A DNA stretch of 6,879 bases, from positions 1 to 6,879 of the forward strand of contig CAZHRW010000296.1 in assembly GCA_964535025.1 (NCBI GenBank), read 5' to 3'. A program made the position numbers and the translations under genes. The DNA comes from JAAYZK01 sp964535025 (lineage in GTDB: Bacteria > Planctomycetota > Phycisphaerae > SM23-33 > FEN-1343). Shown piece after piece: positions 6,324-6,879 of the stretch (position 1 is the stretch's first letter; every line of letters starts with the position of its first letter). Below the pieces are notes generated by a model, which saw nothing but the letters and a program-made list of their open reading frames with translations, had not been told where the DNA came from and did not search any database.

Positions 6324-6878
6324 CTAGCGACGACGACGGATAAGGGCCAGAGCACCCAGGCCCAGCAGGCTCAGCGTGGCCGGCTCGGGAACGATGTCGA
6401 GCGTCATGGTGTCGCAGGCCGTGGTGCACTCCGTCACCACGTCGCATCTGAGGGTGTAGGACCCCAGCGTCACGCCGGCGGCCTGGACCTCAGCCCAGGA
6501 CCATCCCGCTGAGCTGCCCGTGGCGGTCAGGGCGGGGAACCCGTCCCATGTCCACTCTGATGCGAAATAATCGCCGGGCTCGCCCACGATGCTTGCGCTG
6601 ATCTGGAAGGAATCGTCCACGGTGACGTCCCACACCTCCGAGTCGGGCAGGTCCACCGTCAGATCCGGATCGCAGGGCGGCGGGGATGGCCATCCACCCT
6701 CCCAACTGCCGCCCGAGGCCGAGTCGATGTAGGTGAAGGTCAGGTCGGCCTGGGTAGGAGCGCCGGTGAACACCAGATCGCCGAGATCGAAGCTGTCGCC
6801 GGGCTGAAGGATGGCGACGCCGCTCAGCGAACCATCCGAGACCAGGTCGTCCTGGCTCGTCAGCGCACCAAAGGTGTA
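6324..6878 (-). CDS. PEP-CTERM sorting domain protein with PKD-like domain, 5' partial
   Basis: The minus-strand frame is open from the right edge to a TAG at 6324-6326, giving 184 residues. A GTG at 6773 is internal, because coding-like sequence (YTFGALTSQDDLVSDG, VAILQPGDSFDLGD) continues upstream to the edge. The visible part has a beta-rich, Asp/Gly-rich region (1-60), a short Pro-rich stretch (GGWPSPPPCDPD, 61-72) and a PKD-like beta domain (about 82-163) ending GSYTLRCDVVTECTTACDTM. It ends with the sorting signal VPEPATLSLLGLGALALI plus RRRR (163-184). PEP-CTERM proteins are exported through Sec, processed by an exosortase at the PEP motif and displayed on or released from the surface; the signal peptide would lie outside the window. 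The gene converges on the neighbouring operon and shares its terminator. Function beyond a surface/extracellular role is unknown. Cys69, Cys145, Cys151 and Cys155 could form disulfides. Confidence 0.85.
   Translation of the reverse strand, partial: YTFGALTSQDDLVSDGSLSGVAILQPGDSFDLGDLVFTGAPTQADLTFTYIDSASGGSWEGGWPSPPPCDPDLTVDLPDSEVWDVTVDDSFQISASIVGEPGDYFASEWTWDGFPALTATGSSAGWSWAEVQAAGVTLGSYTLRCDVVTECTTACDTMTLDIVPEPATLSLLGLGALALIRRRR
6327..6392 (-). other. PEP-CTERM exosortase sorting signal
   Basis: The last 22 residues of the minus-strand protein are a Val, the PEP motif (residues 164-166), a hydrophobic helix ATLSLLGLGALALI and four arginines directly before the stop. Motif, helix and basic tail are in the standard order and spacing of the family, which is recognised by a membrane exosortase. 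It implies that an exosortase gene is encoded elsewhere in the genome. Confidence 0.9.
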
Positions 6879-6879
6879 G

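Noticed and set aside
6490..6705. Small second minus-strand frame within the PEP-CTERM gene
   Set aside because: It is an out-of-frame shadow; the PEP-CTERM frame is continuous through the region and ends in a complete sorting signal.
6773..6773. GTG start for the PEP-CTERM protein at 6773
   Set aside because: The frame remains open to the right edge with protein-like sequence, there is no signal peptide after this codon, and an exported PEP-CTERM protein requires one.
1..6879. Mobile element, CRISPR array, toxin-antitoxin or phage-defence module
   Set aside because: No direct repeat-spacer pattern, transposase or integrase-like protein, terminal inverted repeats or small paired genes were found; nearly all of the sequence is explained by five genes.

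Overview
The window is about two-thirds GC, densely coding, and reads as a chromosomal segment from a Planctomycetota bacterium, most likely of the Phycisphaerae type. The pointers are a PEP-CTERM protein ending in Leu/Gly/Ala followed by RRRR, a secretin with a Pro-Ala-Thr-Gln tail, and secreted carbohydrate-type proteins of a style common in that phylum. This is inferred from protein style; no marker gene is present.

Layout. Positions 2-1381 (+) hold the 3' part of a type II secretion/type IV pilus-class secretin that runs off the left edge. It is followed on the same strand, with gaps of only 16, 23 and 24 bases, by three genes: a cytoplasmic sugar phosphate isomerase/epimerase-like TIM barrel (1398-2144), an exported, possibly lipid-anchored beta-sandwich protein with a duplicated carbohydrate-binding-like module (2168-3415), and a large exported multidomain protein with a glycosidase-like barrel and a C-terminal CBM9-like domain (3440-6232). 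A strong hairpin at 6262-6292 closes this block. From the right, a convergent minus-strand gene (6324-6878, its 5' end outside the window) encodes an exosortase-sorted PEP-CTERM surface protein with a PKD-like domain. Its U-tract-equipped terminator is the same hairpin.

How the parts could work together (inference). The four plus-strand genes look co-transcribed. The barrel/CBM9 protein would act on a polysaccharide or glycoconjugate outside the cytoplasm, the beta-sandwich protein would help bind it, and the isomerase would act on a released sugar or sugar acid in the cytoplasm. The secretin could be the exit route for such proteins or simply the last gene of an upstream secretion/pilus operon. 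No substrate can be named from sequence.

No RNA genes, CRISPR arrays, insertion sequences, attachment sites or origins were seen. The only non-coding stretch of note is the 91-base convergent intergenic region. No promoter could be supported; the promoters of both transcription units probably lie outside the window. The best candidate for something undescribed is the pair of exported proteins at 2168-6232, whose folds are partly recognisable but whose family and substrate are not.
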